Position numbers and translations under genes: made by a program. The notes beneath the pieces were generated by a model. It was not told the origin of the DNA. It did not search any database and saw nothing but the letters and a program-made list of their open reading frames with translations. A stretch of DNA of 64,000 bases from an uncultured Pelagibacteraceae bacterium (GTDB lineage Bacteria > Pseudomonadota > Alphaproteobacteria > Pelagibacterales > Pelagibacteraceae), in NCBI GenBank assembly GCA_902556905.1, contig CACDYK010000002.1:1-64000 (forward strand), given 5' to 3'. This document shows positions 42,976 to 51,196 of the stretch, in pieces; within the stretch, counting starts at the first letter, position 1; the number at the start of each line of letters is the position of its first letter.

Positions 42976-45198
42976 ATGGATATCAAAAAAGTTGTAGTTA
43001 TTGGATCGGGCACAATGGGAAGTGGGATTGCAGCCCATTTATGCAATGCGAATGTTCCTGTTACTTTATTAGATCTTACCACAGACATAAGTGAGAAAGC
43101 TAGGGATAGAATTAAAAAGTCGAGACCTCCTCTGTTAATTGATAAATCAAAAATTGATAATATTGATGTTGGAAACATTAATGATAATTTTAATGTTGTT
43201 AGTGAAGCAGATTGGGTTGTTGAAGCTGTTGTTGAAAGAATAGACATCAAACATAATATTTATGATAAAATTTTTAAAGAAAGAAAAGCTGGATCTATAA
43301 TATCATCAAATACGTCTTCAATTCCAATTAGTATTCTTTCAGAAAAATTATCCCTCGAAGATAAAAAAGATTTTTGTATTACTCATTTTTTCAATCCTGT
43401 CAGATATATGGATTTGCTTGAAATTGTAAAAAGTGAAAATAATGATTTAGATAAAATTAATTCTCTAAAGAAATTCTGTGAAATAAGCTTAGGCAAAGGT
43501 GCAATTGTCTGTAATGATACTCCTGGTTTCTTAGGAAACAGAATTGGAGTTTTTGCAATGCAAGTTGCGATGACAGAGGCTTTTAAAATGAAATTATCCA
43601 TAGAAGAAGCTGATGCTATTTTTGGAAGACCAATGGGTATCCCTAAAACAGGAGTATTTGGATTATACGATTTAATTGGAATAGATTTAATGGCCGATGT
43701 TCTTAAAAGCTTTATAAAAGAATTGTCTGAGTCAGATGAATTCCAAGAAGTTGCTAAAGAAATACCTCTAGTAAAAAAATTAATAGAAACTGGTTATACG
43801 GGACGTAAAGGTAAGGGTGGTTTCTATAGAATGAATAAAGTTGATAATAAGAAAATTCTTGAGGCAATCAATTTAGAAACTGGGGAATATCATCCAACAC
43901 AAAAAATTAATATTAAGTCTGAAAAAGTTGATCTTAAAGCATTAATCAATAGAGATGATAAATATGGTGAATACGCATGGTCAGTTATCTCAAAAATTAT
44001 TAATTATGCTTCTTCTTTAGTTCCAGGAATTACAAATGAATTTAATGACATTGATGAAGCAATGAGACTTGGATTTAATTGGAGTAAAGGACCATTTGAA
44101 ATGTTAGAGGAAATTGGTGTTGCCAATTTCTTTAGTAAGTTCAAAAATTTTGAAGGGAATAAATTTTTAGAGAATTTAGCTGAAACAAAAAATGAAAAGT
44201 TTCATGGTGTAAGACAAAAGTATACTGAAATTGAAACTTTAGGGAAAGTTAAAAAAACAGCATCAAATATTGATGGTAATAGCTCAGCCTCTATTTATAG
44301 ATTCAATGATTACAATATTGTTGAATTTACTACTAAAGCAAATGCACTTGATTATGATTCAATGGATGCTTTAAAAAAAGCAACTGATAAACCTTTGATA
44401 ATAATTAATGAGAGCATGCAATTTTCTGCTGGAGTAAATTTAAGCTATACAATGGAATTTGCAAACAAAGGTGACTTTAAATCTATAGAAAAATTTGTCG
44501 GATACTTTCAAGAAACATGCAAACATCTTAAATATTCTGATCATCCGGTGGTATCTGCACCTTCAGGTTTAACTCTTGGTGGTGGCTTTGAGGTTATGGT
44601 GCAAAGTAATTTTGTAGCATCACACACAAACATTGTAGTTGGTTTAGTCGAAACTATTGTTGGATTAATTCCTGCGGGCGGCGGATGTAAGGAAATGCTA
44701 GCAAGATGGCTTGATACAGATGAAGCTAAAAATGATCCTCATTATGCGCCTCTAAAAGTATTTGATATTATTGGTTATGGAAAAACTGCAACTTCCCCAG
44801 TTGAAGCCGAGCCAATGAAATATTTAAAGCCTGAAGATAAAAAAATAATGAATAGAAATAGTCTTTTAGAAGTATCAAAAGAAATTTTAAACAATAATAA
44901 AGATTTTAAAGCTCCCTTAGAGACAGAATTTAAACTACCTGGAAAAGTGGTTAAAGAAGAGATGAATAAAATTTTAGAAAAACTATACAATGAAAAAATT
45001 ATACTTGATCATGGTTTATTAGTAGCTCAAGAGCTAGCTCATGTATTAAGTGGAGGAGACACTACAATAGATAAGACTTTGTCTGAGGATGACTTATATA
45101 AATTAGAATTAGATGCTTTTATGAGATTGATTGAGACTCAAAAAACTCAAGATAGAATTAAACATACGCTTGCAACCGGTAAGCCTTTAATTAATTAA
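42976..45198 (+). CDS. 3-Hydroxyacyl-CoA dehydrogenase/enoyl-CoA hydratase fusion (FadN-like)
   Basis: The 740-residue fusion begins with a 3-hydroxyacyl-CoA dehydrogenase domain (VIGSGTMGSGIAAHL near 8-22, SSNTSSIPI near 112, HFFNPVRYM near 137), then a second dehydrogenase C-terminal domain, and ends with a crotonase domain. In the crotonase, LTLGGGFEVMVQ and GLVETIVGLIPAGGG keep both glutamates expected for hydration. This order, dehydrogenase first, is that of FadN and differs from FadB/FadJ, where the hydratase comes first. It should perform two beta-oxidation steps, with a thiolase encoded at 29045. The stop overlaps the convergent cyclophilin gene by eight bases. Confidence 0.88.
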   Translation: MDIKKVVVIGSGTMGSGIAAHLCNANVPVTLLDLTTDISEKARDRIKKSRPPLLIDKSKIDNIDVGNINDNFNVVSEADWVVEAVVERIDIKHNIYDKIFKERKAGSIISSNTSSIPISILSEKLSLEDKKDFCITHFFNPVRYMDLLEIVKSENNDLDKINSLKKFCEISLGKGAIVCNDTPGFLGNRIGVFAMQVAMTEAFKMKLSIEEADAIFGRPMGIPKTGVFGLYDLIGIDLMADVLKSFIKELSESDEFQEVAKEIPLVKKLIETGYTGRKGKGGFYRMNKVDNKKILEAINLETGEYHPTQKINIKSEKVDLKALINRDDKYGEYAWSVISKIINYASSLVPGITNEFNDIDEAMRLGFNWSKGPFEMLEEIGVANFFSKFKNFEGNKFLENLAETKNEKFHGVRQKYTEIETLGKVKKTASNIDGNSSASIYRFNDYNIVEFTTKANALDYDSMDALKKATDKPLIIINESMQFSAGVNLSYTMEFANKGDFKSIEKFVGYFQETCKHLKYSDHPVVSAPSGLTLGGGFEVMVQSNFVASHTNIVVGLVETIVGLIPAGGGCKEMLARWLDTDEAKNDPHYAPLKVFDIIGYGKTATSPVEAEPMKYLKPEDKKIMNRNSLLEVSKEILNNNKDFKAPLETEFKLPGKVVKEEMNKILEKLYNEKIILDHGLLVAQELAHVLSGGDTTIDKTLSEDDLYKLELDAFMRLIETQKTQDRIKHTLATGKPLIN

Positions 45199-45847
45199 TT
45201 TCATACTTTAACATTCTAATTGTATTTAGAAAATCAGGTCTAAGCACATATTCAGATCTATGAGAATATCTAATTTTTTCCAATACCTTAATTCCATAAA
45301 TTACTTTTCCTACAGGCGTGTATTCACCTTCAAATAATGGTTCGTCATCAAGAATTATAAAAAATTGACTATCTTCAGTGTCATATTGTAAAGATCTTGC
45401 TAAGCCAACTGACCCTTTTTTAAAATCAAACTCAGCATCAACTTCTGATTTAATTGGTCCAAGTCCAGATTTACCAGTTCCGATCCTTCCATAGTCTAAT
45501 TTATCTTTTTTTCCAAACTCTAGATCGCCAGCTTGGACAAGTTTATCTTTGATAACTCGATGAAAAGCAACATTATCATATGCTTTTAAACTAATTAATT
45601 TTTTAAATCTCTCAACTCCGTTTGGAGATATTTCAGGATAAAGTTCAATTATGACATTTCCACATTCAGCATTAAGGACAACAATATTATTTGGTTTTTC
45701 AAAGTTAATATTATTTGGATCAAAATTTTTTACAAATAAACATTTATTTTTTATTATAATAGTAAAACTTAAAGCAAAAATTCCAAGTAGAATTAAAAAA
45801 ATAAAAATTAATTTTTCATGAAGTGAGGCTTTAATTTTTTTTATCAT
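45191..45847 (-). CDS. Membrane-anchored cyclophilin-type peptidyl-prolyl isomerase
   Basis: The 218-residue protein has an N-terminal membrane helix at about 12-31, without a clear cleavage site, so it is probably anchored and faces the periplasm. The cyclophilin domain covers about residues 53-215, with the catalytic arginine in AFHRVIKDKLVQAGD near 94-108 and QFFIILDDEP near 161. It would speed folding of periplasmic or outer-membrane proteins. It follows, three bases later, the secreted metallopeptidase-like gene on the same strand, so both may serve envelope proteins. Confidence 0.86.
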   Translation of the reverse strand: MIKKIKASLHEKLIFIFLILLGIFALSFTIIIKNKCLFVKNFDPNNINFEKPNNIVVLNAECGNVIIELYPEISPNGVERFKKLISLKAYDNVAFHRVIKDKLVQAGDLEFGKKDKLDYGRIGTGKSGLGPIKSEVDAEFDFKKGSVGLARSLQYDTEDSQFFIILDDEPLFEGEYTPVGKVIYGIKVLEKIRYSHRSEYVLRPDFLNTIRMLKYEIN

Positions 45848-45849
45848 AT

Positions 45850-46578
45850 CTAAAATAAAAAAGTATTATCAACTTTATTCAATTTATCTTTTATAAATTT
45901 AATTTTTTTATTAAGAATTTTATCGTTTGAATTTTTATAATTTCCAGTCATTAAATGTGAAAATACTTCAGCCATATCTTCCGATGGAATTGTCATTGAA
46001 TATTCAGTAAAAAAGCCATTTGTATTTTTATAAGTATCAAGTCCTAATTTTTTTGAGCAAGTAGAGCAATCTACATATTTAAAATTTGGTTCATTAAATT
46101 TTTTCCATTCACCTTCATCAAATAAATCTTTAAAACCATCATTAATTATATGAAATAATTCATGGTGTATTACTCTTTCAAAATATTTTTCATTAAATTT
46201 TAGATCTATAATTAGTGTTTTCATTAAATGATCTGGAATCCCCGCTGTGTTTATTCCTGAGATGGATAAATTTTCACACATAACAATATATTTAAGATTA
46301 ATTTTTCTTAAAAATTCTTTTGAGTATCGATTTAAATTTTTAGATATTACTTGATATTTTCTATCATAAGTCTTCCTATCAGAGTTATTGCAGACAATAT
46401 TTTTCTGAACTCCTAGTCTAAATGGTTTTGTAGCGTAAAAATATTTTAGTTTATTAAGTGTTTTTAATTCATAGATTTCTAAATTTGGTATTTTGATAAT
46501 ATTATAAATAGAATTGGAGTTTGCAGAAGTTATCAAAAAAAATGATATTAAAACTAGCTTAAAAATCCTCATAAACAT
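45850..46578 (-). CDS. Putative secreted zinc-metallopeptidase-like protein
   Basis: The 242-residue protein has a signal peptide (about 1-22, ending SANS/N) and a zinc-binding-type motif VIHHELFHIIND near residues 136-147, in which HELFH is an HExxH pattern. A cysteine pair YVDCSTCSKKLG near 173-184 and a late ITEYSMTIPSEDMAEVF-like block with an acidic residue that could be the third zinc ligand follow. I do not recognise the family. A second in-frame ATG six bases into the gene (46572) gives an almost identical signal peptide; no ribosome-binding site decides between them. It is divergent from the agmatinase gene by about 50 bases. Confidence 0.78.
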   Translation of the reverse strand: MFMRIFKLVLISFFLITSANSNSIYNIIKIPNLEIYELKTLNKLKYFYATKPFRLGVQKNIVCNNSDRKTYDRKYQVISKNLNRYSKEFLRKINLKYIVMCENLSISGINTAGIPDHLMKTLIIDLKFNEKYFERVIHHELFHIINDGFKDLFDEGEWKKFNEPNFKYVDCSTCSKKLGLDTYKNTNGFFTEYSMTIPSEDMAEVFSHLMTGNYKNSNDKILNKKIKFIKDKLNKVDNTFLF

Positions 46579-46628
46579 AATTTAGATGATATTCGATTTA
46601 AAAAGAATGTGGTACATTTTGTTAATAA

Positions 46629-47588
46629 ATGAAAAAAGAACGTAATAAAAATCCAATTCAACCTGTTAGTGGAACAAAAGTTCCAAGATTTGCTGGTCCG
46701 TCAACTTTTGCAAGATTACCAGAATTAAGAGATGTTGAAAGTTGTGATGTTGCAATTGTAGGAGTGCCTTTTGATGCTGGCACAAGTTACAGGCCAGGAG
46801 CAAGATTTGGACCACAAAGTATTCGTCAAGCATCAAGACATTTAAGAACTAATTATCATCCTAATTATGATGTAGAGCCTTTTAAAATTCAGCAAGTAGC
46901 AGATGCAGGTGACATTACTTGCAACCCATTTAGTATTGATGAAGCAATAAAACAAATAGAAGCTGGAGCAACAGACTTATTAAATAAAGTAGGTGGTATA
47001 ATTAGCTTAGGGGGCGATCACACAATTGCTGTACCTCTATTAAGAGCAATTAATAAAAAATGTAATGGACCGGTTTCATTAGTTCATTTTGATGCTCATC
47101 TTGATACTTGGGATACTTACTTTGGGGCCCCTTATACACATGGAACTCCATTTAGAAGAGCAAGAGAAGAAGGTTTGTTTTTAGATGATGCTTCAATGCA
47201 TGTTGGTATTAGAGGACCACTTTATAGTAGAGATGATATTAAAAATGATGAAAGTTTTGGTTTTAAGATTATTCATTGTGATGAATTTCAAACAGAAGGA
47301 ACAGATAAAATTGCAGAAAGAATTAAAAAAAGAGTAGGAGATAATCCTCTTTATTTATCAATTGATATTGATGTACTTGATCCTGCATTTGCACCAGGGA
47401 CAGGTACACCTGAAATTGCTGGCATGACTACTAGAGAAATGGTTAATGTTTTAAGAGGTCTTTCAGGACTGAATTTAGTTTCTGCAGATGTGGTTGAAGT
47501 TTCACCTGCATACGATCATGCTGAAGTAACCTCTTTAGCTGCCGCAACAATAGTTTACGAATTAACTAATTTATTTGCAAAAACATAA
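46629..47588 (+). CDS. speB: Agmatinase/guanidinobutyrase-family ureohydrolase
   Basis: The 319-residue protein is a manganese ureohydrolase. Metal-binding motifs are GGDHTIAVP near 123-131, HFDAHLDTWD near 147-156 and SIDIDVLDPAFAPGTGTPE near 237-255. It would release urea from agmatine, 4-guanidinobutyrate or a related guanidino compound; the family does not separate these easily. The next gene is an aldehyde dehydrogenase, which favours a guanidino acid route or a pathway producing an amino aldehyde. The gap to the aldehyde dehydrogenase gene is about 20 bases with an AAGGA ribosome-binding site. No urease or urea transporter gene is in the window. Confidence 0.88.
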   Translation: MKKERNKNPIQPVSGTKVPRFAGPSTFARLPELRDVESCDVAIVGVPFDAGTSYRPGARFGPQSIRQASRHLRTNYHPNYDVEPFKIQQVADAGDITCNPFSIDEAIKQIEAGATDLLNKVGGIISLGGDHTIAVPLLRAINKKCNGPVSLVHFDAHLDTWDTYFGAPYTHGTPFRRAREEGLFLDDASMHVGIRGPLYSRDDIKNDESFGFKIIHCDEFQTEGTDKIAERIKKRVGDNPLYLSIDIDVLDPAFAPGTGTPEIAGMTTREMVNVLRGLSGLNLVSADVVEVSPAYDHAEVTSLAAATIVYELTNLFAKT

Positions 47589-47608
47589 AGAAAGGATAGT
47601 TTCAAAAA

Positions 47609-49042
47609 ATGTTAGATAAAAAAAATTTTTATATAAATGGGCAGTGGGTTAAACCAAATAGCTCTGAGGAAATTAAAGTAATTGATCCTGCAACAGAGGA
47701 TAATTGTGCAGTTATTACTTTAGGAAACAAAGCTGATGTTGATATGGCTGTTAATGCAGCTAAAGATGCCTATCAGTCTTGGGCCTTTTCATCTAAAGAA
47801 GAGAGAATTGGGTTACTAGAAAAACTATATGAAAATTATAAGAAAAGATGGGCAGATATTGCGGAGGCTATAACCCTAGAAATGGGAGCACCTAAAGATT
47901 TTGCATCAAAATTACAAGCAGGTACTGGGGCAAGTCATATTAAATCATTTATAAGATATTTAAAAAATTTTGAATTTGAAAAACCATTAGGCGAACATGC
48001 TCCTAATCAAAGACTAATTTATGAACCCAAAGGTGTTTGTGCGTTGATTACACCATGGAATTGGCCAATGAATCAGGTGTGTTTAAAAGTAATGCCAGCA
48101 ATCGCATCTGGATGTACTATGGTTTTAAAACCATCAGAGTTAGCGCCTCTATCTTCAATGATACTTGCTGAAATTATTGACGAAGTAAAATTTCCAAAAG
48201 GAGTATTTAATTTAGTTAATGGTGATGGCGCAATAACGGGAGATGCTCTAACAAGCCATCAAGATATTAATATGATTTCTTTTACAGGATCAACAAGAGC
48301 TGGAGCTTTAATTTCACAAAATGCTGCTAAAGATTTTAAAAGAGTAAGTTTAGAACTAGGTGGTAAAGGAGCAAACATAATTTTTAAAGATGCCGATCCA
48401 GAGGCTATTGAAAGAGGTGCTCTTAGATGTTTTAGAAATTCAGGACAATCTTGCAATGCACCAACTAGAATGTTAGTAGAAAAATCAATGTATAATGAAG
48501 CTATTGAAAGATTAAAAAAATATACTGAAAATTTTGAAGTTGGAGATCCTAAAAAAGAAGGTGAACATATTGGTCCAGTTATTTCAGAGGCTCAATTCTC
48601 AAAAATACAAACTTTAATACAAAAAGGTATAGATGAAGGTGCAAAATTAGTTGCTGGAGGAACAGGTAAGCCAGAAGGATTAGATAAAGGTTATTTTGTT
48701 AAACCAACGGTATTTGCTGATGTTAATAACAATATGGAAGTTGCAAGAACAGAAATTTTTGGACCAGTTCTATCTGTTATCCCATTTGAAACAGAGGAAG
48801 ATGCAATCAAAATTGCTAATGATACTGCCTATGGTTTAACAAACTATATTCAAACGCAAGATACAGAAAAAGTTCAAAGAGTTGCTAGAAAATTGAGATC
48901 TGGAATGGTTGATGTAAACGGAGCCGGAATTGCTGTTGATGCACCTTTTGGTGGTTTTAAACATTCAGGAATAGGTCGTGAAGCAGGTGCACATGGTCTA
49001 GAGGAATTTTTGGAAGTAAAAGCAGTAGGTGGCTGGAGTTAA
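47609..49042 (+). CDS. NAD(P)-dependent aldehyde dehydrogenase (copy 2)
   Basis: The 477-residue protein has all ALDH motifs: TPWNWPMNQ near residue 147, FTGSTRAGA near 224, the base glutamate in LELGGKGAN near 247 and the nucleophile in GQSCNAP near 280. It is paralogous to the gene at 15439 over its whole length. It follows the agmatinase-family gene, so it may oxidise a guanidino- or aminoaldehyde to the acid. The stop overlaps the stop of the convergent ArgE-like gene by four bases. Confidence 0.9.
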   Translation: MLDKKNFYINGQWVKPNSSEEIKVIDPATEDNCAVITLGNKADVDMAVNAAKDAYQSWAFSSKEERIGLLEKLYENYKKRWADIAEAITLEMGAPKDFASKLQAGTGASHIKSFIRYLKNFEFEKPLGEHAPNQRLIYEPKGVCALITPWNWPMNQVCLKVMPAIASGCTMVLKPSELAPLSSMILAEIIDEVKFPKGVFNLVNGDGAITGDALTSHQDINMISFTGSTRAGALISQNAAKDFKRVSLELGGKGANIIFKDADPEAIERGALRCFRNSGQSCNAPTRMLVEKSMYNEAIERLKKYTENFEVGDPKKEGEHIGPVISEAQFSKIQTLIQKGIDEGAKLVAGGTGKPEGLDKGYFVKPTVFADVNNNMEVARTEIFGPVLSVIPFETEEDAIKIANDTAYGLTNYIQTQDTEKVQRVARKLRSGMVDVNGAGIAVDAPFGGFKHSGIGREAGAHGLEEFLEVKAVGGWS

Positions 49043-50238
49043 TTTAAAGTAGAATTTTCTTTAATTCCATTAAGAAGCTTTAGACATTTTTTTAATTCAT
49101 CTAAAACAATATATTCATCAATTTTATGAGCTTGTTCAATTGAACCTGGTCCACATACAACTGTACTAATACCTATTTCTTGGAATAAACCTGCTTCTGT
49201 TCCAAAAGAAACAACTTGTCTAGAATTATCACCTGTTAGGCTTGAGATAAATTCACAAGCATCTGATTTATCTTTTCTATCAAATCCAACTATTTCACCG
49301 ATGATATTTTTTTCAATTGAAGCATCTGGAAAATTTTTTTTCATATCCGGAAGTAATACTTCATTTGCATATTTATCTATTTCTTGATTTAAAAATATTC
49401 CATCCTCTTTAACCACAGGTCTTGTTTCCCAATTAATATGACATTTATCTGCTATTACGTTGTGAGCAATACCTCCAAATATACCACCAATTGATAGTGT
49501 AGAGTGAGGTGGGTCAAAAATGGAGTCTTTGGGCTCTCTTTGTTTAAGTTTTTCTCTCAATTCAATTAATCTATTGACGTATCTTGATGCGTATTCAACA
49601 GCATTTACACCTTTGTGAGGTGCAGAACTATGTCCTGCCAAACCTTTAAAATAAGTTGTGTATTCGTAGCACCCTTTGTGGGCATCAATAATTTTCATAT
49701 TAGTTGGTTCTCCAACAATACAAATACCATCTTTAATATTTCGTCTTTTCAATTCTTCAATTAGTATAGGAGCACCTATACATGCCGTTTCCTCATCAAA
49801 AGTAAAAGAAAAATGAATATCTCTATCTAAATTTGATTTTGAAAAAGTAGGCGCATAGGCCAAAGCACAAGCAATAAATCCCTTCATATCACATGAACCT
49901 CTTCCAAATAGCTTATCTTCTCTAATTATTGCTGTAAAAGGATCTGAGTTCCAACCTTTTGAAACTGGAACAACATCAGTATGGCCTGATAAAATTATTG
50001 GTTTTTTATTGCTTGAATTTTTAGATTTAAGAGTTGCAAATAGATTTACTCTTTTTTTATCATCATCATAAGTTCTAAATGAAGTAGCACCTAATTTTTT
50101 TAAGATATCGTCACAGTAGTCAATTAAAGCAGTATTATCCTCTCCAGATATAGTTTTAAAACCAATTAAGTCTGTTAAAATTTTAACAGAATTATTAAAT
50201 AAAAGATCTGAATTATTTTCTGTACTCATAATTTTCAT
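49039..50238 (-). CDS. argE: Acetylornithine deacetylase-like M20 metallopeptidase
   Basis: The 399-residue protein has the M20 dinuclear zinc site: SGHTDVVPV near 87-95, RGSCDMKG near 119-126, DEETACIG near 154-161, GEPTNMK near 181 and a final HKIDEYI segment near 375. The ArgE branch is favoured by length and by the GGIFGG.AHNVIADKCHI block in the dimerisation domain. It would release acetate from an N-acetyl amino acid such as N2-acetylornithine, in the cytosol. Other M20 activities remain possible. It is divergent from the CsaA-like gene by about 20 bases. Confidence 0.83.
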   Translation of the reverse strand: MKIMSTENNSDLLFNNSVKILTDLIGFKTISGEDNTALIDYCDDILKKLGATSFRTYDDDKKRVNLFATLKSKNSSNKKPIILSGHTDVVPVSKGWNSDPFTAIIREDKLFGRGSCDMKGFIACALAYAPTFSKSNLDRDIHFSFTFDEETACIGAPILIEELKRRNIKDGICIVGEPTNMKIIDAHKGCYEYTTYFKGLAGHSSAPHKGVNAVEYASRYVNRLIELREKLKQREPKDSIFDPPHSTLSIGGIFGGIAHNVIADKCHINWETRPVVKEDGIFLNQEIDKYANEVLLPDMKKNFPDASIEKNIIGEIVGFDRKDKSDACEFISSLTGDNSRQVVSFGTEAGLFQEIGISTVVCGPGSIEQAHKIDEYIVLDELKKCLKLLNGIKENSTLN

Positions 50239-50256
50239 CTATTATATATTAATTAT

Positions 50257-50598
50257 ATGAAAGAACAAATTACCTTTGATGAATTTGATAAAGTAGATAT
50301 TCGAGTTGGAACAGTAATCTCAGTTAAAAAAAATGAAAAAGCTAGAAAACCATCGTTAGTGGTAGAAGTTGATTTTGGTGAGGAAATTGGAATTAAACAA
50401 TCATCAGCTCAGATTACACATTACTATACGGAGGAAAATTTAAAGGGCAAACAAGTGATTGGAGTGTGCAATTTTGCTGAAAAAAATATTGCCGGTGTTG
50501 TTTCACAAGTTCTAATTTTAGGATCAATTGATAAAGAAGGAAAAGTAATATTAGTTCATCCTTCCCAAAAATCTGAGAATGGTTTGCCGATCGCTTAA
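50257..50598 (+). CDS. csaA: CsaA/tRNA-binding-domain protein
   Basis: The 113-residue protein is a stand-alone OB-fold tRNA-binding domain. The DKVDIRVGTVISVKKNEKARKP block near residues 10-31 and the C-terminal SEKxENGLPIA-type end match CsaA, which has chaperone and RNA-binding activity. Homologous domains occur at the C-terminus of methionyl- and phenylalanyl-tRNA synthetases, but here the protein is complete alone. Length matches CsaA. It lies four bases before the LysE-family gene, probably co-transcribed with it and aconitase. Confidence 0.86.
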   Translation: MKEQITFDEFDKVDIRVGTVISVKKNEKARKPSLVVEVDFGEEIGIKQSSAQITHYYTEENLKGKQVIGVCNFAEKNIAGVVSQVLILGSIDKEGKVILVHPSQKSENGLPIA

Positions 50599-50601
50599 TA
50601 A

Positions 50602-51195
50602 ATGCATCCAGAAATTTTATCTATAACATTATTTGGAATTGTAGCTGCATTTACTCCAGGCCCAAATAATTTTGTTGCATTTTACTCTGGTTTCAATTTT
50701 GGGATAAAAAGAACACTACCACACATACTTGGTGTTACTTTTGGTTTCCCCTTTCTTTTACTTTGTGTAGCTTTAGGATTAGTTAATATATTTAAACTTT
50801 ATCCATTAATTCAGATTATATTAAAATATTTAGGAACAATATTTTTAATTTATTTAGCATATAAAATTTCATTTTCAGGATCACAAAATCAAGAAAATAA
50901 AAACATAAATCCTGTAAGGTTTATAGAGACATTTATTTTTCAATTTTTAAACCCAAAAGCTGTAATTGCCTCGATCATTGTTGTCTCTACTTACATTAAT
51001 CCAGAAGAAAATTTTATAAATTACACGACTCAAATTATTATTTTAGCTTTACTAGTTTCTGTCTCAAGCATCACCCTTTGGACATTTTTAGGCAAATTTC
51101 TTAGGAAATTCGCGACAAATCATAAATTTATTAATTATTTTAATTATGCTATGTCACTGCTTCTTTTATTAAGCATAATAACTTTTTATTTATAA
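50602..51195 (+). CDS. LysE/RhtB-family amino acid exporter
   Basis: The 197-residue protein has about six membrane helices and the N-terminal family block FTPGPNNFVAFYSGFNFG near residues 17-34, with a proline-rich FQFLNPKAVIASI segment near 117 that is typical of LysE/RhtB transporters. It would export an amino acid or derivative. The stop is one base from the aconitase start. Confidence 0.85.
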   Translation: MHPEILSITLFGIVAAFTPGPNNFVAFYSGFNFGIKRTLPHILGVTFGFPFLLLCVALGLVNIFKLYPLIQIILKYLGTIFLIYLAYKISFSGSQNQENKNINPVRFIETFIFQFLNPKAVIASIIVVSTYINPEENFINYTTQIIILALLVSVSSITLWTFLGKFLRKFATNHKFINYFNYAMSLLLLLSIITFYL

Positions 51196-51196
51196 T

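Noticed and set aside
49039-50238. ArgE-like protein as the DoeB deacetylase for the ectoine route
   Set aside because: DoeB belongs to a different metallopeptidase branch (succinylglutamate desuccinylase type), and this protein shows the M20 motifs of ArgE.
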